From Rhizobiaceae bacterium (GTDB taxonomy: Bacteria > Pseudomonadota > Alphaproteobacteria > Rhizobiales > Rhizobiaceae): 64,000 bases of DNA. Shown piece after piece: positions 1-9,260 of the stretch (positions within the stretch are counted from its first letter, which is position 1; every line of letters starts with the position of its first letter). The notes below the pieces were generated by a model that saw only the letters and a program-made list of their open reading frames with translations, had not been told where the DNA came from and made no database searches. The position numbers were made by a program, and so were the translations under genes. The stretch lies in contig JAILWO010000002.1 in NCBI GenBank assembly GCA_025698895.1, positions 1,240,001 to 1,304,000 on the forward strand, written 5' to 3'.

Positions 1-615
1 TGCGTGGCCATACACCTCGTCCGCGTTTACGTCCTGACCGAGGATCAGGATCTCGCCCTGATCCTGCGAACGGCCTTCATTCCTGTCCGCTATTCCGGGC
101 AATTCGAGCTCGACCTATGGGCCTGGCTCTCGCCCGTCACCTATTCGCTCCTGCATGGCGGACTCGCGCATCTCGCCATCAACATGATCTGGCTGGCGGC
201 TTTCGGGTCGCCGTTGGCGAACCGGATCGGACCGGTTCGGTTCGTCCTGTTTTGGATCACGACCAGTGTTGCCGCCGTGGCGCTTCACTACGCGCTGCAT
301 CCAGGGGAACCCGTGCCCTTGGTCGGAGCATCCGGCGCCATCTCCGGCATGATGGGCGCGGCGGCACGATTCGGCTTCCGCGTCGACCGGCGCCAGCCGA
401 AACCCGCGTTCGAGGGGGCAATCCTGTCGATACGGCAGTCTTTCACTTCACGCACGGTCGTCGTCTTTCTGACGATCTGGATGGTCGTGAACCTCGTCTC
501 GGGGCTGGGCTACCTGTCTCCCGACAGCTTCAGCCGCATCGCCTGGGAGGCGCATATAGGCGGCTTTCTGGCCGGCTTCCTTGCCGTACGCTTCTTCGAC
601 CGGACGCCTTTGTGA
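1..615 (+). CDS. Rhomboid family intramembrane serine protease (5' partial)
   Basis: Integral membrane protease that cleaves transmembrane substrates inside the bilayer. The reading frame is open from base 1 and the first GTG at base 4 is unlikely to be the true start, so the N-terminus (probably including transmembrane segment 1) lies upstream. Counting from base 4, residues 51-61 (HGGLAHLAINM) match the conserved H-x3-xHLxxNM region of rhomboid TM2, GASG at 108-111 supplies the catalytic Ser110, and His184 in WEAHIGGFLAG completes the Ser-His dyad. At least four further hydrophobic stretches are visible. The active-site residues are intact, so the protein should be an active protease; the substrate cannot be inferred. 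A CBS-domain gene follows about 120 bases downstream on the same strand. Confidence 0.88.
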   Translation, partial: CVAIHLVRVYVLTEDQDLALILRTAFIPVRYSGQFELDLWAWLSPVTYSLLHGGLAHLAINMIWLAAFGSPLANRIGPVRFVLFWITTSVAAVALHYALHPGEPVPLVGASGAISGMMGAAARFGFRVDRRQPKPAFEGAILSIRQSFTSRTVVVFLTIWMVVNLVSGLGYLSPDSFSRIAWEAHIGGFLAGFLAVRFFDRTPL

Positions 616-733
616 CTGCCGCAAAGTCGAGACACGCTCTTGCAAAGGGCAAGACGCGGGCGCACCATAATCCTGTTGAACCGCCACAGGCGCGGTGTGG
701 GCGGGGAATGCGCATCGACCAGCGGAGGCCGCA

Positions 734-1165
734 ATGACCGTGAAGTCCATCCTCGACGAGAAAGGCCGCGACGTGATGACGATCGCGCCAGACCAGACGC
801 TTGCCGAGGCCGCCTCCATACTTGCCCAGCACCGGATCGGCGCGGTCGTGGTGACGCGCGGCGACCGAAAGATCGCCGGAATTCTGTCGGAACGCGATAT
901 CGTGCGCGCCGTCGGTGAAAGCGGGTCGGATGCACTGCAGCACACCGTTGCGGACCTTATGACCGCCAAGGTGCAGGTCTGCCGCGAGCATCATACTGTC
1001 AATCAGGTCATGGAAATGATGACGCGTGGCCGCTTCCGGCATCTTCCCGTGGAGGAGAACGGCAAACTGGACGGCATCGTCTCCATCGGCGACGTGGTGA
1101 AGCGCCGTATCCTCGAGGTCGAGCGCGAGGCCGAAGAGATCAAGCAGTATATCGCGACAGCCTGA
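734..1165 (+). CDS. Stand-alone CBS-domain pair protein
   Basis: A 143-residue soluble protein made of two CBS domains (about residues 1-60 and 72-128) and little else. The repeats are recognisable by GDRKIAGILSERDIVRAV in the first and ENGKLDGIVSIGDVVKRRI in the second. Such pairs bind adenosine nucleotides in a cleft and usually act as small energy sensors; the target is not apparent. The ATG at 734 was chosen because the first residues (MTVKSILDEKG) are the typical start of this family, while the frame upstream is low in similarity to anything. Often mis-annotated as IMP dehydrogenase because of the CBS similarity; there is no catalytic barrel here. Confidence 0.88.
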   Translation: MTVKSILDEKGRDVMTIAPDQTLAEAASILAQHRIGAVVVTRGDRKIAGILSERDIVRAVGESGSDALQHTVADLMTAKVQVCREHHTVNQVMEMMTRGRFRHLPVEENGKLDGIVSIGDVVKRRILEVEREAEEIKQYIATA

Positions 1166-1247
1166 AGGCCCGCGGCGGCTTGTTTTGGCAAGAGGTTTGG
1201 ACTAGCCAGAACGCACCTTCCAGCACCTTTTCCGGCAGTCCGCTCCC

Positions 1248-2744
1248 ATGACCATCGTCGATACCCGCACGCCCGATCCCAAGCGCCTGATCTCCGGCGA
1301 GACTGGCGATTGGGAAGTTGTCATTGGGCTTGAGGTCCATGCGCAGGTAACGTCGGAATCAAAGCTGTTTTCCGGCGCCTCGACATCGTTCGGTGCGGCG
1401 CCAAACTCCAACGTCAGCCTGGTCGACGCCGCCATGCCCGGCATGCTGCCGGTCATCAACGAGGAATGCGTTCGCCAGGCCATCCGCACCGGCCTGGGTC
1501 TGAAGGCGCGGATCAATCACCGCTCGGTTTTCGACCGTAAGAACTATTTCTATCCCGACCTGCCGCAGGGATATCAGATTTCCCAGTACAAGCAGCCGAT
1601 CGTTGGCGAGGGACAGGTCACGATCTCGGTCGGGCCCGACCGCCAGGGGCAGTTCTCCGACGTCGATGTCGGCATCGAAAGACTGCACCTCGAACAGGAT
1701 GCGGGCAAGTCGATGCACGACCAGCATCCGTCCATGTCCTATGTGGATCTGAACCGGTCCGGTGTGGCGCTGATGGAGATCGTCTCCAAGCCCGACATGC
1801 GCTCGGCCGACGAGGCCAAGACCTACGTGGCCAAGCTGCGCACGATCATGCGCTACCTGGGCACCTGCGATGGCAACATGGATGAAGGTTCGATGCGCGC
1901 CGACGTCAACGTCTCGGTGCGCCGGCCGGGCGATGCTTTCGGGACGCGGTGCGAGATCAAGAACGTCAACTCGATCCGCTTCCTTGGCCAGGCGATCGAA
2001 TACGAAGCGCGCCGTCAGATCGCCATCCTGGAGGACGGCGGCACGATCGAACAGGAGACGCGCCTGTTCGATCCGGTCAAGGGCGAGACGCGATCGATGC
2101 GCTCGAAGGAAGAAGCGCACGACTACCGCTATTTCCCCGATCCCGACCTGCTGCCGCTGGAATTCGACCAGGCCTATGTCGACGCGCTGGCGCGGAATCT
2201 GCCTGAATTGCCGGACGAGAAGAAGGCGCGTTTTGAGGCGATGGGACTGTCCACCTATGATGCTTCGGTGCTGGTATCGGAAAAAGCGATCGCCGACTAT
2301 TTCGAGAAAGTGGCGGAAGGCCGCGATGGCAAGATGGCGGCGAACTGGGTGATCAACGACGTGCTCGGCGCACTGAACCGCGCCGGCAGGGACATCGGGG
2401 AATCGCCCGTGTCTCCCGATCAACTCGGCGCGATCATCGACCTGATCAAGGAAGGTACAATCTCCGGCAAGATCGCCAAGGACCTGTTCGAGATCGTGCT
2501 GGCCGAAGGCGGCGATCCACGCGAGATCGTCGAAGCGCGCGGGATGAAGCAGGTGACGGATACCGGCGCGATCGAGAAGGCGGTCGACGAGGTGATCGCG
2601 GCCAATCCCGACAAGGTCGAGCAGGCGAAAGCCAAGCCGACGCTTGCCGGCTGGTTCGTCGGCCAAGTGATGAAGGCGACAGGCGGCAAGGCAAATCCCC
2701 AGGCTGTCAATGCGCTGGTGAAGGAACGGCTCGGCATCGAGTGA
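1248..2744 (+). CDS. gatB: Asp-tRNA(Asn)/Glu-tRNA(Gln) amidotransferase subunit B
   Basis: Catalytic/kinase subunit of the GatCAB complex, which phosphorylates the side chain of mischarged Glu-tRNA(Gln) or Asp-tRNA(Asn) and amidates it with ammonia from GatA. The 498-residue product is full length. It has the N-terminal [12 protein letters not shown] motif (from about residue 23), the signature [18 protein letters not shown] near residue 168, and a C-terminal YqeY-like tRNA-binding domain from about 350. Its presence implies indirect Gln-tRNA and/or Asn-tRNA synthesis in this organism, as expected for alphaproteobacteria. gatA and gatC are not in the window. A GNAT gene follows 84 bases downstream. 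Confidence 0.98.
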   Translation: MTIVDTRTPDPKRLISGETGDWEVVIGLEVHAQVTSESKLFSGASTSFGAAPNSNVSLVDAAMPGMLPVINEECVRQAIRTGLGLKARINHRSVFDRKNYFYPDLPQGYQISQYKQPIVGEGQVTISVGPDRQGQFSDVDVGIERLHLEQDAGKSMHDQHPSMSYVDLNRSGVALMEIVSKPDMRSADEAKTYVAKLRTIMRYLGTCDGNMDEGSMRADVNVSVRRPGDAFGTRCEIKNVNSIRFLGQAIEYEARRQIAILEDGGTIEQETRLFDPVKGETRSMRSKEEAHDYRYFPDPDLLPLEFDQAYVDALARNLPELPDEKKARFEAMGLSTYDASVLVSEKAIADYFEKVAEGRDGKMAANWVINDVLGALNRAGRDIGESPVSPDQLGAIIDLIKEGTISGKIAKDLFEIVLAEGGDPREIVEARGMKQVTDTGAIEKAVDEVIAANPDKVEQAKAKPTLAGWFVGQVMKATGGKANPQAVNALVKERLGIE

Positions 2745-2828
2745 ACCGTTTTGGACCGGCTGGTCGGCGGCGGTTTCGGGGAACTGGCTGGATCGCGATC
2801 GCATCACGCGGCTTGAGACCACGGAAGC

Positions 2829-3326
2829 ATGATCATCATGCGTATACGCCACATGACAGCCGAGGATGCCGAAGCGGTCTCACGCCTGGTCATCGGCTCG
2901 TGGGTCGAGACCTACGGGCCGCTCATCGGTACTGAGAAAGCCCGCACGTTCGCCGAGGCCCGCTACACGCCGGACCGCATCCTGACTGACCTCAGGCGCG
3001 CGCATTCAGAGACCTTCGTGGCCGAAACGGACGGGATGGTCGCGGGCTATGCCTACGGCATGGTTTCGAAAGGCATTCTGTGGCTCGACCGGCTCCACGT
3101 GGCCAGGATTCATCGCGGGCAGGGGCTCGGCGCCGCGCTGCTGCACGCCGTGATCGTCAACTATGTCGGGGAACCCGCGATCTCGCTCGAAGTCATCAAG
3201 GCCAATACGCGCGCCGTGGATTTTTATACGCGGCAGGGTTTCGCGGTCGCCGAGGAACGGGACGCCTGCGGCGGCATCGCCGGCGTGCCAACGCTGGTCA
3301 TGCGCAAACCGATGCCGCGCGCATAG
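2829..3326 (+). CDS. GNAT family N-acetyltransferase
   Basis: A 165-residue acetyltransferase of the GCN5-related fold. The acetyl-CoA pyrophosphate-binding loop is visible as RGQGLG at residues 96-101, preceded by the beta-strand LWLDRLHV, and the C-terminal motif B region reads NTRAVDFYTRQGF (about 126-138). The substrate is unknown. Two in-frame ATGs (2829 and 2838) are possible starts; I give the longer one. Located between gatB and the convergent transporter gene, from which it is separated by only four bases. Confidence 0.85.
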   Translation: MIIMRIRHMTAEDAEAVSRLVIGSWVETYGPLIGTEKARTFAEARYTPDRILTDLRRAHSETFVAETDGMVAGYAYGMVSKGILWLDRLHVARIHRGQGLGAALLHAVIVNYVGEPAISLEVIKANTRAVDFYTRQGFAVAEERDACGGIAGVPTLVMRKPMPRA

Positions 3327-3330
3327 GGCG

Positions 3331-4312
3331 TCAGCGCGACGGCGGCAGCTGGCGCTTGCCCAGCGGGTAGCGGCCCAGCGTGGCCTCGCGCAGGAAAATG
3401 AAGATGCCGGCGCCCGCGATCAGGACAATGCCGAGCCACGACATAAAATCAGGCCAGTCGCCCCAGATGACGAGGCTCCAGAAAACCGCCAGCGGCATGG
3501 CGACATATTCGAACGGCGCGACCAGGCCGGCTTCGGCGATGCGATAGGCCTGGCTGACGAGAAACGCGCCGACCGAGCCAATCGCGCCGATGAGCAGGAA
3601 GGCGAGCCAGTCGCTGGCGTTCGGCCAGATCCAGGCGCGCAGGATGAAATCGAGATTGGCGCTGCCGGTGTCGCCGAACCGGCCGTCACCAAAGATCAGG
3701 CCCATGCCCGCCGAAAAGATGATGAACACGAACTGGAGGTAGAATGACATGGTCGACGCGCTTTTCGGTCACGCCCAGCTTGCGCGTCGTGATTTGCAGG
3801 AGCGCGTAGCCGAAGGCGCCGAGGAGTGGCAGGAGGGCGGCCCAGGTGAAGGCGTCGCCGCCTGGACGAATGACGAGAACGACGCCGGCAAGCCCGACCA
3901 GCACGGCCGTCCACCGGCGTGGACCGACAAGTTCGCCGAGCAGCACCACCGATAGCGCCGTGATGAAGAGCGGCGCGACGAAATAGATGGCTGTGGCCTC
4001 GCCGAGCGGCATGGTGGCAAGTGCTGCGTAGAAAGACATGTTGGCGACGATCACGATCAAACCGCGAACGACGTGGAAGCCAAAACGGTTGGTCAGGAGC
4101 GCCCGGTAGCCGCCGTCCAGCGGCACGAAGAGCGCAAGCGTGATGCAGATCGCGATGAGCCCGCGCAGGAAGGTGATCTGGTGAAGCGGATAGTCACCGC
4201 TCAGCCATTTGATCGCTACGTCGTTGAGAGAAAACGCGATCGACGCGCCCATGCCGCACAATATGCCGATCATCGCCGCGCGGCCGGCAACGGGTTCCTG
4301 GGCGATTGTCAT
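3331..4312 (-). pseudogene. EamA/DMT family transporter, broken by a one-base frameshift
   Basis: Ten-helix drug/metabolite transporter of two EamA repeats, read on the minus strand from ATG at 4312. The first frame encodes repeat 1 and the start of repeat 2 (through LGAFGYALLQITTRKLGVTEK), then runs into unrelated sequence. The second frame, entered at about base 3760, continues perfectly as ASTMSFYLQFVFI and carries the remaining helices to 3331. Removing one C between the Lys codon and GCG TCG ACC restores a full-length protein of about 325 residues. Either the gene is inactivated, or the base is a sequencing or assembly error. Hydrophobic helices on both sides are well preserved, so any inactivation is recent. 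Substrate unknown. Confidence 0.8.
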
Positions 4313-4446
4313 TGGCGAGGGCTACAGGGCCGGCCAGGCGTGGTCAATCGAACCAGACACGGGAGCGCTTGGCGCAGGCGGGGCTTGTGTTGGCGCGCCT
4401 GCGGCTTCATAAGGCGCGCAGCAATCCAAGGGGCTGCAGAGGCTTC

Positions 4447-4845
4447 ATGAAGACCTTTCTTACCCAGTTCTTCACCTGGTGGAACGGCCAGACACTCGGG
4501 ACGCGCTTTCACACATGGCGTCACGGCAAAAAGGTTGGCGAAGACGAGTTCGGCAATGTCTACTACGAGGGCGGGACCGACTCGGAAGGCCGTACGCGGC
4601 GCTGGGTAATCTACAACGGCTATGCGGAAGCGAGCATGATACCGCCGGGCTGGCACGGCTGGATGCATCATCGTGTTGATACGCCGCCGAGCGCGGAGGA
4701 TTACCGGCCGCGTGAATGGCAAAAGCCGCATATTCCCAACATGACCGGTACCGCGCAGGCCTACCGGCCACCGGGCTCGATCCTGACGCCGCAGAGGCGT
4801 CCGCATGTCGACGGCGATTATGACGCCTGGACGCCGGGCAATTGA
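4447..4845 (+). CDS. NADH:ubiquinone oxidoreductase NDUFA12-type accessory subunit
   Basis: A 132-residue protein of the NDUFA12 (B17.2) family, the alphaproteobacterial homologue of a mitochondrial complex I accessory subunit that sits on the peripheral arm at the inner face of the membrane. Family features seen are FHTWRHGKKVGEDEFGNVYY (21-40), RRWVIYNGYAEAS (51-63) and PPGWHGWMHH (66-75), followed by a Pro-rich tail. It is encoded away from any nuo operon, which is normal in this group. The start at 4447 (MKTFLTQFF) fits the family; the open frame upstream does not. A DUF2155 gene follows 112 bases downstream, as in other Rhizobiales. Confidence 0.92.
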   Translation: MKTFLTQFFTWWNGQTLGTRFHTWRHGKKVGEDEFGNVYYEGGTDSEGRTRRWVIYNGYAEASMIPPGWHGWMHHRVDTPPSAEDYRPREWQKPHIPNMTGTAQAYRPPGSILTPQRRPHVDGDYDAWTPGN

Positions 4846-4957
4846 TGTCCGACAGACTCTTTCGCGTACGCATCTTGCCACAATCGCGGCTTAGCCGACA
4901 CGAACGCCGAGTCGCCGAAGGCGATTTCGGAAGAACAGGTTCGTAGGCGGGGCAGGT

Positions 4958-5374
4958 ATGACACAGGCGCGGAATTTCTTTGCAACGATCTTGCTCGCGG
5001 CCACGATGTCCACGGCCTCGGCTTCCGCTGAACGGCTGACGAACCCGGTGGCGGAATTCGCCGGGATCGACAAGATCACCGGCCGCATCATCAATTTCGA
5101 CGTCTATGTCGACGAGACGGTTCAGTTCGGCGCGCTTCAGGTGACGCCGCGGGTCTGCTATTCCAGTCCCGAGACGGAAGAGCCGAAGACGGACAGCTTT
5201 GTCGAGGTTGACGAGATCACGCTGGATCGCAAGATCCGGCGCATCTTCACCGGCTGGATGTTCGCTGAAAGCCCCGGCCTGAACGCGGTCGAGCACCCTG
5301 TTTACGACGTGTGGCTGAAAGCCTGCAAACAGGAATCCGACGTCCCGCCTCCGGACGAAGCCAGTTCCGGTTGA
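4958..5374 (+). CDS. DUF2155 domain-containing exported protein
   Basis: A 138-residue protein with a signal peptide (residues 1-24, cleavage after ASA) and a DUF2155 domain over most of the remainder, including GRIINFDVYVDETVQFGAL, PRVCYSSPETEEPKTDSF and TGWMFAESPGLNAVEHPVYDVWL. Two cysteines (67 and 123) could pair in the periplasm. The family is conserved next to NDUFA12 and aat in Rhizobiales; its function is not established. The role in the cell is left open. It is convergent with aat, with only nine bases between stop codons. Confidence 0.88.
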   Translation: MTQARNFFATILLAATMSTASASAERLTNPVAEFAGIDKITGRIINFDVYVDETVQFGALQVTPRVCYSSPETEEPKTDSFVEVDEITLDRKIRRIFTGWMFAESPGLNAVEHPVYDVWLKACKQESDVPPPDEASSG

Positions 5375-5383
5375 AGCTTCTGC

Positions 5384-5998
5384 TCAGGCAAATCGTGCGT
5401 CGCCAGACAGTGCATCTTCCAGCATCGTCTCGTAACGGCGGCGGGGCACGTCGATCGCGCCGAAGCGCTTCAGGTGGTCGGTGGTGAACTGCGTGTCGAG
5501 CAGTGTGAAGCCGCGCGCGCGCAGGCGCTCGACCAGATGGACAAGGCAGATTTTCGAGGCGTCGGTCTCGCGTGAGAACATGCTTTCCCCGAAGAAGGCC
5601 CGTCCCAGCGTCACGCCATAGAGGCCGCCGACGAGCCGGTCCCCACGCCAGGCCTCGACCGTGTGGCAGTGTCCGCGATCGAACAGGATGCCGTAGGCTT
5701 CGCGAATCGGCGTGTTGATCCAGGTGCCGAGCCTGTCCGGACGCATCTCCGCGCAGCCGGCGATCACCGCGGCAAAATCGGTATCGAAGCGGATGTCGAG
5801 GCTGGTTCGCCGCGTCACCTTGGCAAGACTGCGCGGGACATGGAATTTGTCCAGCGGGATGACGCCGCGAAGCTCGGGCCGCACCCAGAAGACTTCCGGA
5901 TCGTCGGCGCTTTCGGCCATCGGAAACACGCCGGACGCATAGGCCTTCAGGAGAAGGTCCGGCGGGATCGAATAGCCAGGAGCAATGGGGCGCGTCAT
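5384..5998 (-). CDS. aat: Leucyl/phenylalanyl-tRNA-protein transferase
   Basis: Cytoplasmic L/F-transferase that adds Leu or Phe from charged tRNA to proteins with N-terminal Arg or Lys, making them substrates of the ClpS/ClpAP N-end rule pathway. The 204-residue product is a normal length for alphaproteobacteria. It has [13 protein letters not shown] (16-28), [14 protein letters not shown] (near 37-50), and the GNAT-like core with [14 protein letters not shown] and [18 protein letters not shown]. It lies downstream of accB-accC on the minus strand, 17 bases from accC, and is probably in the same transcript. Confidence 0.96.
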   Translation of the reverse strand: MTRPIAPGYSIPPDLLLKAYASGVFPMAESADDPEVFWVRPELRGVIPLDKFHVPRSLAKVTRRTSLDIRFDTDFAAVIAGCAEMRPDRLGTWINTPIREAYGILFDRGHCHTVEAWRGDRLVGGLYGVTLGRAFFGESMFSRETDASKICLVHLVERLRARGFTLLDTQFTTDHLKRFGAIDVPRRRYETMLEDALSGDARFA

Positions 5999-6015
5999 CG
6001 CGCACCATGATAGGG

Positions 6016-7362
6016 TCAGGACGCCTTCGCGGCGAGGTGCTTTTCGAGCCAGTGAATGTCGTAGTCGCCATTGGCGATATCAGAATTGCCGACAAGTTCC
6101 CGAAACAGCGGCAGCGTCGTCTTGATGCCATCCACCACGAATTCGTCGAGCGCGCGCCTCAGCCGCATCATGCACTCGACCCGGTTGCGCCCGTGCACGA
6201 TAAGCTTGCCGATCAGGCTGTCGTAGAAGGGCGGGATGCGATAGCCGGTGTAGACCGCCGAATCGACCCGTACGCCCAGCCCGCCCGGCGTATGGAAATG
6301 CGTGACCGTTCCCGGCGATGGCGCGAAGCTGCGAGGGTCCTCGGCGTTGATGCGGCACTCGATCGCATGGCCGTGGAAGCGGATATCTTCCTGCCTTACC
6401 GAAAGCCCGCCGCCCGATGCGACACGGATCTGCTCGTGAACGAGGTCGATACCGGTAATCGCCTCCGTGACCGGATGCTCGACCTGGAGCCGCGTATTCA
6501 TTTCGATGAAGTAGAATTCGCCGTTTTCGTAGAGGAACTCGATCGTGCCTGCGCCGGCATAACCAAGATCGCCCACCGCATTGGCTACTATGCCGCCGAT
6601 CCGTTCGCGCTCGGAGCTGTTGAGGGCCGGGGAATTCGCTTCCTCCCAGACCTTCTGGTGGCGGCGCTGGAGCGAACAGTCGCGCTCGCCCAGATGGACG
6701 GCCCGGCCTTGCCCGTCGCCCATCACCTGCACCTCGATATGGCGCGGCTTTTCCAGATATTTCTCGATATAGACCGCATCGTCGCCAAACGCAGCGCCCG
6801 CCTCGCTGCGCGCGGTTGCCAGCGCCTCTGCGAGGTCGTCTTCCGTGCGGGCCACTTTCATGCCGCGACCGCCGCCGCCGGCCGACGCCTTGATGAGCAC
6901 CGGATAGCCTATCTCGGCGGCGATCCGTTTCGCGTCGGCTTCCGAATTCACCGCGCCCTCGGAGCCGGGGACGACGGGGATGCCCAGCCGCTTCGCGGTG
7001 CGCTTGGCCTCGATCTTGTCGCCCATGATCCGGATATGGTCGCCGGACGGACCGATGAAGGTGATGCCATGTGCGGCCAGTATGTCGGCGAACTTGGCAT
7101 TCTCCGAAAGGAAACCGTAGCCCGGGTGGATGGCGTCGGCGCCGGTGATTTCGCAAGCCGCGACGATCTGATGGATGTTGAGATAGCTGTCGCGCGATGG
7201 CGGCGGTCCTATGCACACGCTCTCGTCGGCGAGGCGCACATGCATGGCGTCGGCGTCGGCGGTGGAATGGACCGCGACCGTGGCTATTCCAAGTTCCTTG
7301 GCAGCGCGCAGCACGCGGAGCGCGATTTCGCCACGGTTGGCGATGAGGATTTTATGGATCAT
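6016..7362 (-). CDS. accC: Acetyl-CoA carboxylase, biotin carboxylase subunit
   Basis: ATP-grasp enzyme that carboxylates the biotin on AccB with bicarbonate, the first half-reaction of fatty acid synthesis. The 448-residue product is full length: N-terminal [10 protein letters not shown] (5-14), the glycine-rich ATP loop [13 protein letters not shown] (158-170), and the catalytic stretch [11 protein letters not shown] (287-297). accB lies 15 bases upstream in the same direction, so the two are co-expressed, with aroQ ahead of them. A long open frame on the opposite strand is a codon-bias shadow. Confidence 0.99.
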   Translation of the reverse strand: MIHKILIANRGEIALRVLRAAKELGIATVAVHSTADADAMHVRLADESVCIGPPPSRDSYLNIHQIVAACEITGADAIHPGYGFLSENAKFADILAAHGITFIGPSGDHIRIMGDKIEAKRTAKRLGIPVVPGSEGAVNSEADAKRIAAEIGYPVLIKASAGGGGRGMKVARTEDDLAEALATARSEAGAAFGDDAVYIEKYLEKPRHIEVQVMGDGQGRAVHLGERDCSLQRRHQKVWEEANSPALNSSERERIGGIVANAVGDLGYAGAGTIEFLYENGEFYFIEMNTRLQVEHPVTEAITGIDLVHEQIRVASGGGLSVRQEDIRFHGHAIECRINAEDPRSFAPSPGTVTHFHTPGGLGVRVDSAVYTGYRIPPFYDSLIGKLIVHGRNRVECMMRLRRALDEFVVDGIKTTLPLFRELVGNSDIANGDYDIHWLEKHLAAKAS

Positions 7363-7377
7363 CGCGCGGCCGCCGTC

Positions 7378-7857
7378 CTATTCAATCATGACCAGCGGTT
7401 CGCCGAACTCGACTGGCTGTCCATCCTCGAACAGGATCGCGGTCACCTTGCCCGCGCGCGGTGCCGGAATCTGATTCATCGTCTTCATTGCCTCGATGAT
7501 CAGAAGCGTTTGACCCTCGCGCACGGACTGGCCAACCTGGATGAAAGGCGCGGCGCCGGGCGACGGCGCGGCGTAGGCGGTACCCACCATGGGGGAGGGG
7601 ACCGGTTTGCCACCAGCGGCCGGAGAAGAGGGTTCCGAGCCTTGCTTCGAAGCCTCCGCATCCGTTACGGGCGCGGCTTGTGGTAACGCATGGACCGGGG
7701 CAGGCGCGGCAACCGCATGAACGGCGGATGGCTGTCGCGACACGCGAATGCGCAACTCGTCCTGCTCGACCTCGATCTCGGTGAGATTGGTGTCGTCGAG
7801 AATCGCGGCAAGATCTCTGATGAGCTGCTGGTCGATGCCTGGTTTCCTTGGGGACAT
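7378..7857 (-). CDS. accB: Acetyl-CoA carboxylase, biotin carboxyl carrier protein
   Basis: Carries biotin between the biotin carboxylase (AccC) and the carboxyltransferase. The 159-residue product has a short N-terminal helical region ([19 protein letters not shown]), an Ala/Pro-rich linker (about 45-80) and a C-terminal biotinyl domain. The biotinylated residue is Lys125 in EAMKTMNQI. The usual second Met of AMKM is Thr, which is common in this bacterial group. Its ATG shares one base with the aroQ stop (TGATG), so translation is probably coupled to aroQ. Confidence 0.97.
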   Translation of the reverse strand: MSPRKPGIDQQLIRDLAAILDDTNLTEIEVEQDELRIRVSRQPSAVHAVAAPAPVHALPQAAPVTDAEASKQGSEPSSPAAGGKPVPSPMVGTAYAAPSPGAAPFIQVGQSVREGQTLLIIEAMKTMNQIPAPRAGKVTAILFEDGQPVEFGEPLVMIE

Positions 7858-8330
7858 CAGCGTGTAGCCTCTCGTAAACTGTCGGGGCCGGCTCCGAGCC
7901 GGGATGCGATGGCGTGAAGCGCCAGTATATAGCCGTGCGAGCCAAAACCGCAGATCACACCGGTCGCCACCGGCGCGATCATGGTCTTGTGACGGAACGG
8001 CTCACGCGCGTGAATGTTCGACAGATGAACCTCCGCGACCGGCATGGGCTGGATTGAACGGATCGCGTCGTGAAGCGCGATCGAGGTATGCCCGTACGCG
8101 CCCGGATTGATCACCACTCCGGAAGCGCTGCCGCCCGCCTCCTGAATCCAGTCCACGAGCACGCCCTCATGGTTCGACTGACGAAAATCGATCTCCACGC
8201 CAAGCGTTTTGCCCGCACTGCGGCAATCCACGTCGATCTCGTCCAGCGTCTTGCCGCCATAGATGCCCGGCTCGCGCTTGCCGAGCATGTTGAGATTGGG
8301 ACCATTGATGACGAAAATCGTGTGCGTCAT
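7857..8330 (-). CDS. aroQ: Type II 3-dehydroquinate dehydratase
   Basis: Dodecameric dehydratase converting 3-dehydroquinate to 3-dehydroshikimate, third step of the shikimate pathway. The 157-residue product shows [19 protein letters not shown] with catalytic Tyr24, [16 protein letters not shown] (76-90) and [10 protein letters not shown] with catalytic His102. It heads the aroQ-accB-accC-aat run; its stop overlaps the accB start by one base. The pairing of aroQ with accBC is widespread in proteobacteria. Confidence 0.98.
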   Translation of the reverse strand: MTHTIFVINGPNLNMLGKREPGIYGGKTLDEIDVDCRSAGKTLGVEIDFRQSNHEGVLVDWIQEAGGSASGVVINPGAYGHTSIALHDAIRSIQPMPVAEVHLSNIHAREPFRHKTMIAPVATGVICGFGSHGYILALHAIASRLGAGPDSLREATR

Positions 8331-8438
8331 GAAAAACCGTTCCAGATGAGCGGCCTTCTACAGCGACCTTGCGTCGCGACGCAATGGGCGCAAGCCTCAT
8401 CCTCGTCCGCCCACGGATGTGGAGTGCCCGGAAGCGAC

Positions 8439-9230
8439 TCAGCAACTCGCGGACTGGCACTCGCGGACATTGGCGAGTTTCTCGCCGAGAACCTCTACCC
8501 CCAGCGCACCGAATACCACCTCGTCTCCGACGACGTAGGAGGGCGTGCCGGTGATCGCGAGGCTGTCGGCGAGTTCGTAGGTACGTGCGAACGCCTGCAT
8601 GATTTCGGGATTCTGCATCTCAGCGCGTAGCGCCTCCTCCTCCACGCCGAACGACAGCGCGATCTCCATTGCGCGCGCCTCTCCGGCCCGGCCTTCGCCG
8701 CCCAGCAGCCGGCGATGGAATTCGGCGTAGTTTTCCGGAGAAAGGGCCCGGAACGCCATTGAGACGACATGGGCTTCCTGAGAGTCTGGCCCCAGGATGG
8801 GAAACTCCTTCAGCACGAAGCGCAGATCCGGATTGGATTCGACCATGGTTTCCATGTCCGACAGCGCCCGCTTGCAGTAGCCGCAATTGTAATCGAAGAA
8901 CTCCACGACCGTGAGGCTGCCTTCCGGATTGCCGATGACACCGTCATAGGAAGCGTTGAAGATATCGTCGGAGGCGGCGTCGATCGTGGCGCGCTGATCC
9001 TCGCGTTGGCGTTCCTGCTGGCGGCTTTCAAGTGCCGTTTGGACCTCCAGCATGATCTCGGGATTCGCGACCAGGTAGTCGCGAACGATCCGTTCGACCT
9101 GCGCGCGGTCGGTGGGAATGGACGCGGCGGTGCTTGTGGGTGGCTGACGCGATCCTGCCAGAAAGCCTCCTGCCAGCATGGCAGCAGACACGGCGATCGC
9201 CACAGCTCCGATGATCAGGTTACGCGTCAT
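8439..9230 (-). CDS. DsbA-family thiol:disulfide oxidoreductase, membrane anchored or exported
   Basis: A 263-residue periplasmic thioredoxin-fold protein. A hydrophobic N-terminal segment (4-26) serves as signal or anchor. It is followed by a helical N-terminal region (about 40-90, rich in Gln, Glu and Arg) seen in ScsC/BdbD-like proteins, and then the DsbA fold with the active site CGYC at 116-119 (DYNCGYCKRAL). The cis-proline loop is ITGTPSYVVGD near residue 225. A second Cys pair at the extreme C-terminus (RECQSASC) may be structural. The neighbouring gene 30 bases upstream encodes the exported M48 protease, so both could act in envelope protein quality control; this is inference. The oxidant or reductant partner is not nearby. 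Confidence 0.9.
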   Translation of the reverse strand: MTRNLIIGAVAIAVSAAMLAGGFLAGSRQPPTSTAASIPTDRAQVERIVRDYLVANPEIMLEVQTALESRQQERQREDQRATIDAASDDIFNASYDGVIGNPEGSLTVVEFFDYNCGYCKRALSDMETMVESNPDLRFVLKEFPILGPDSQEAHVVSMAFRALSPENYAEFHRRLLGGEGRAGEARAMEIALSFGVEEEALRAEMQNPEIMQAFARTYELADSLAITGTPSYVVGDEVVFGALGVEVLGEKLANVRECQSASC

Positions 9231-9260
9231 TGCAATAGGGTCCCTGTTCAGCCTGCCGGC

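Noticed and set aside
1359-2852. Long open frame on the minus strand opposite gatB
   Set aside because: No family resemblance and antisense to a highly conserved gene; it is produced by GC-rich third codon positions. The same applies to the 559-codon frame at 6007-7686 opposite accC/accB and to those opposite eno, ntrY, hflX and pyrG.
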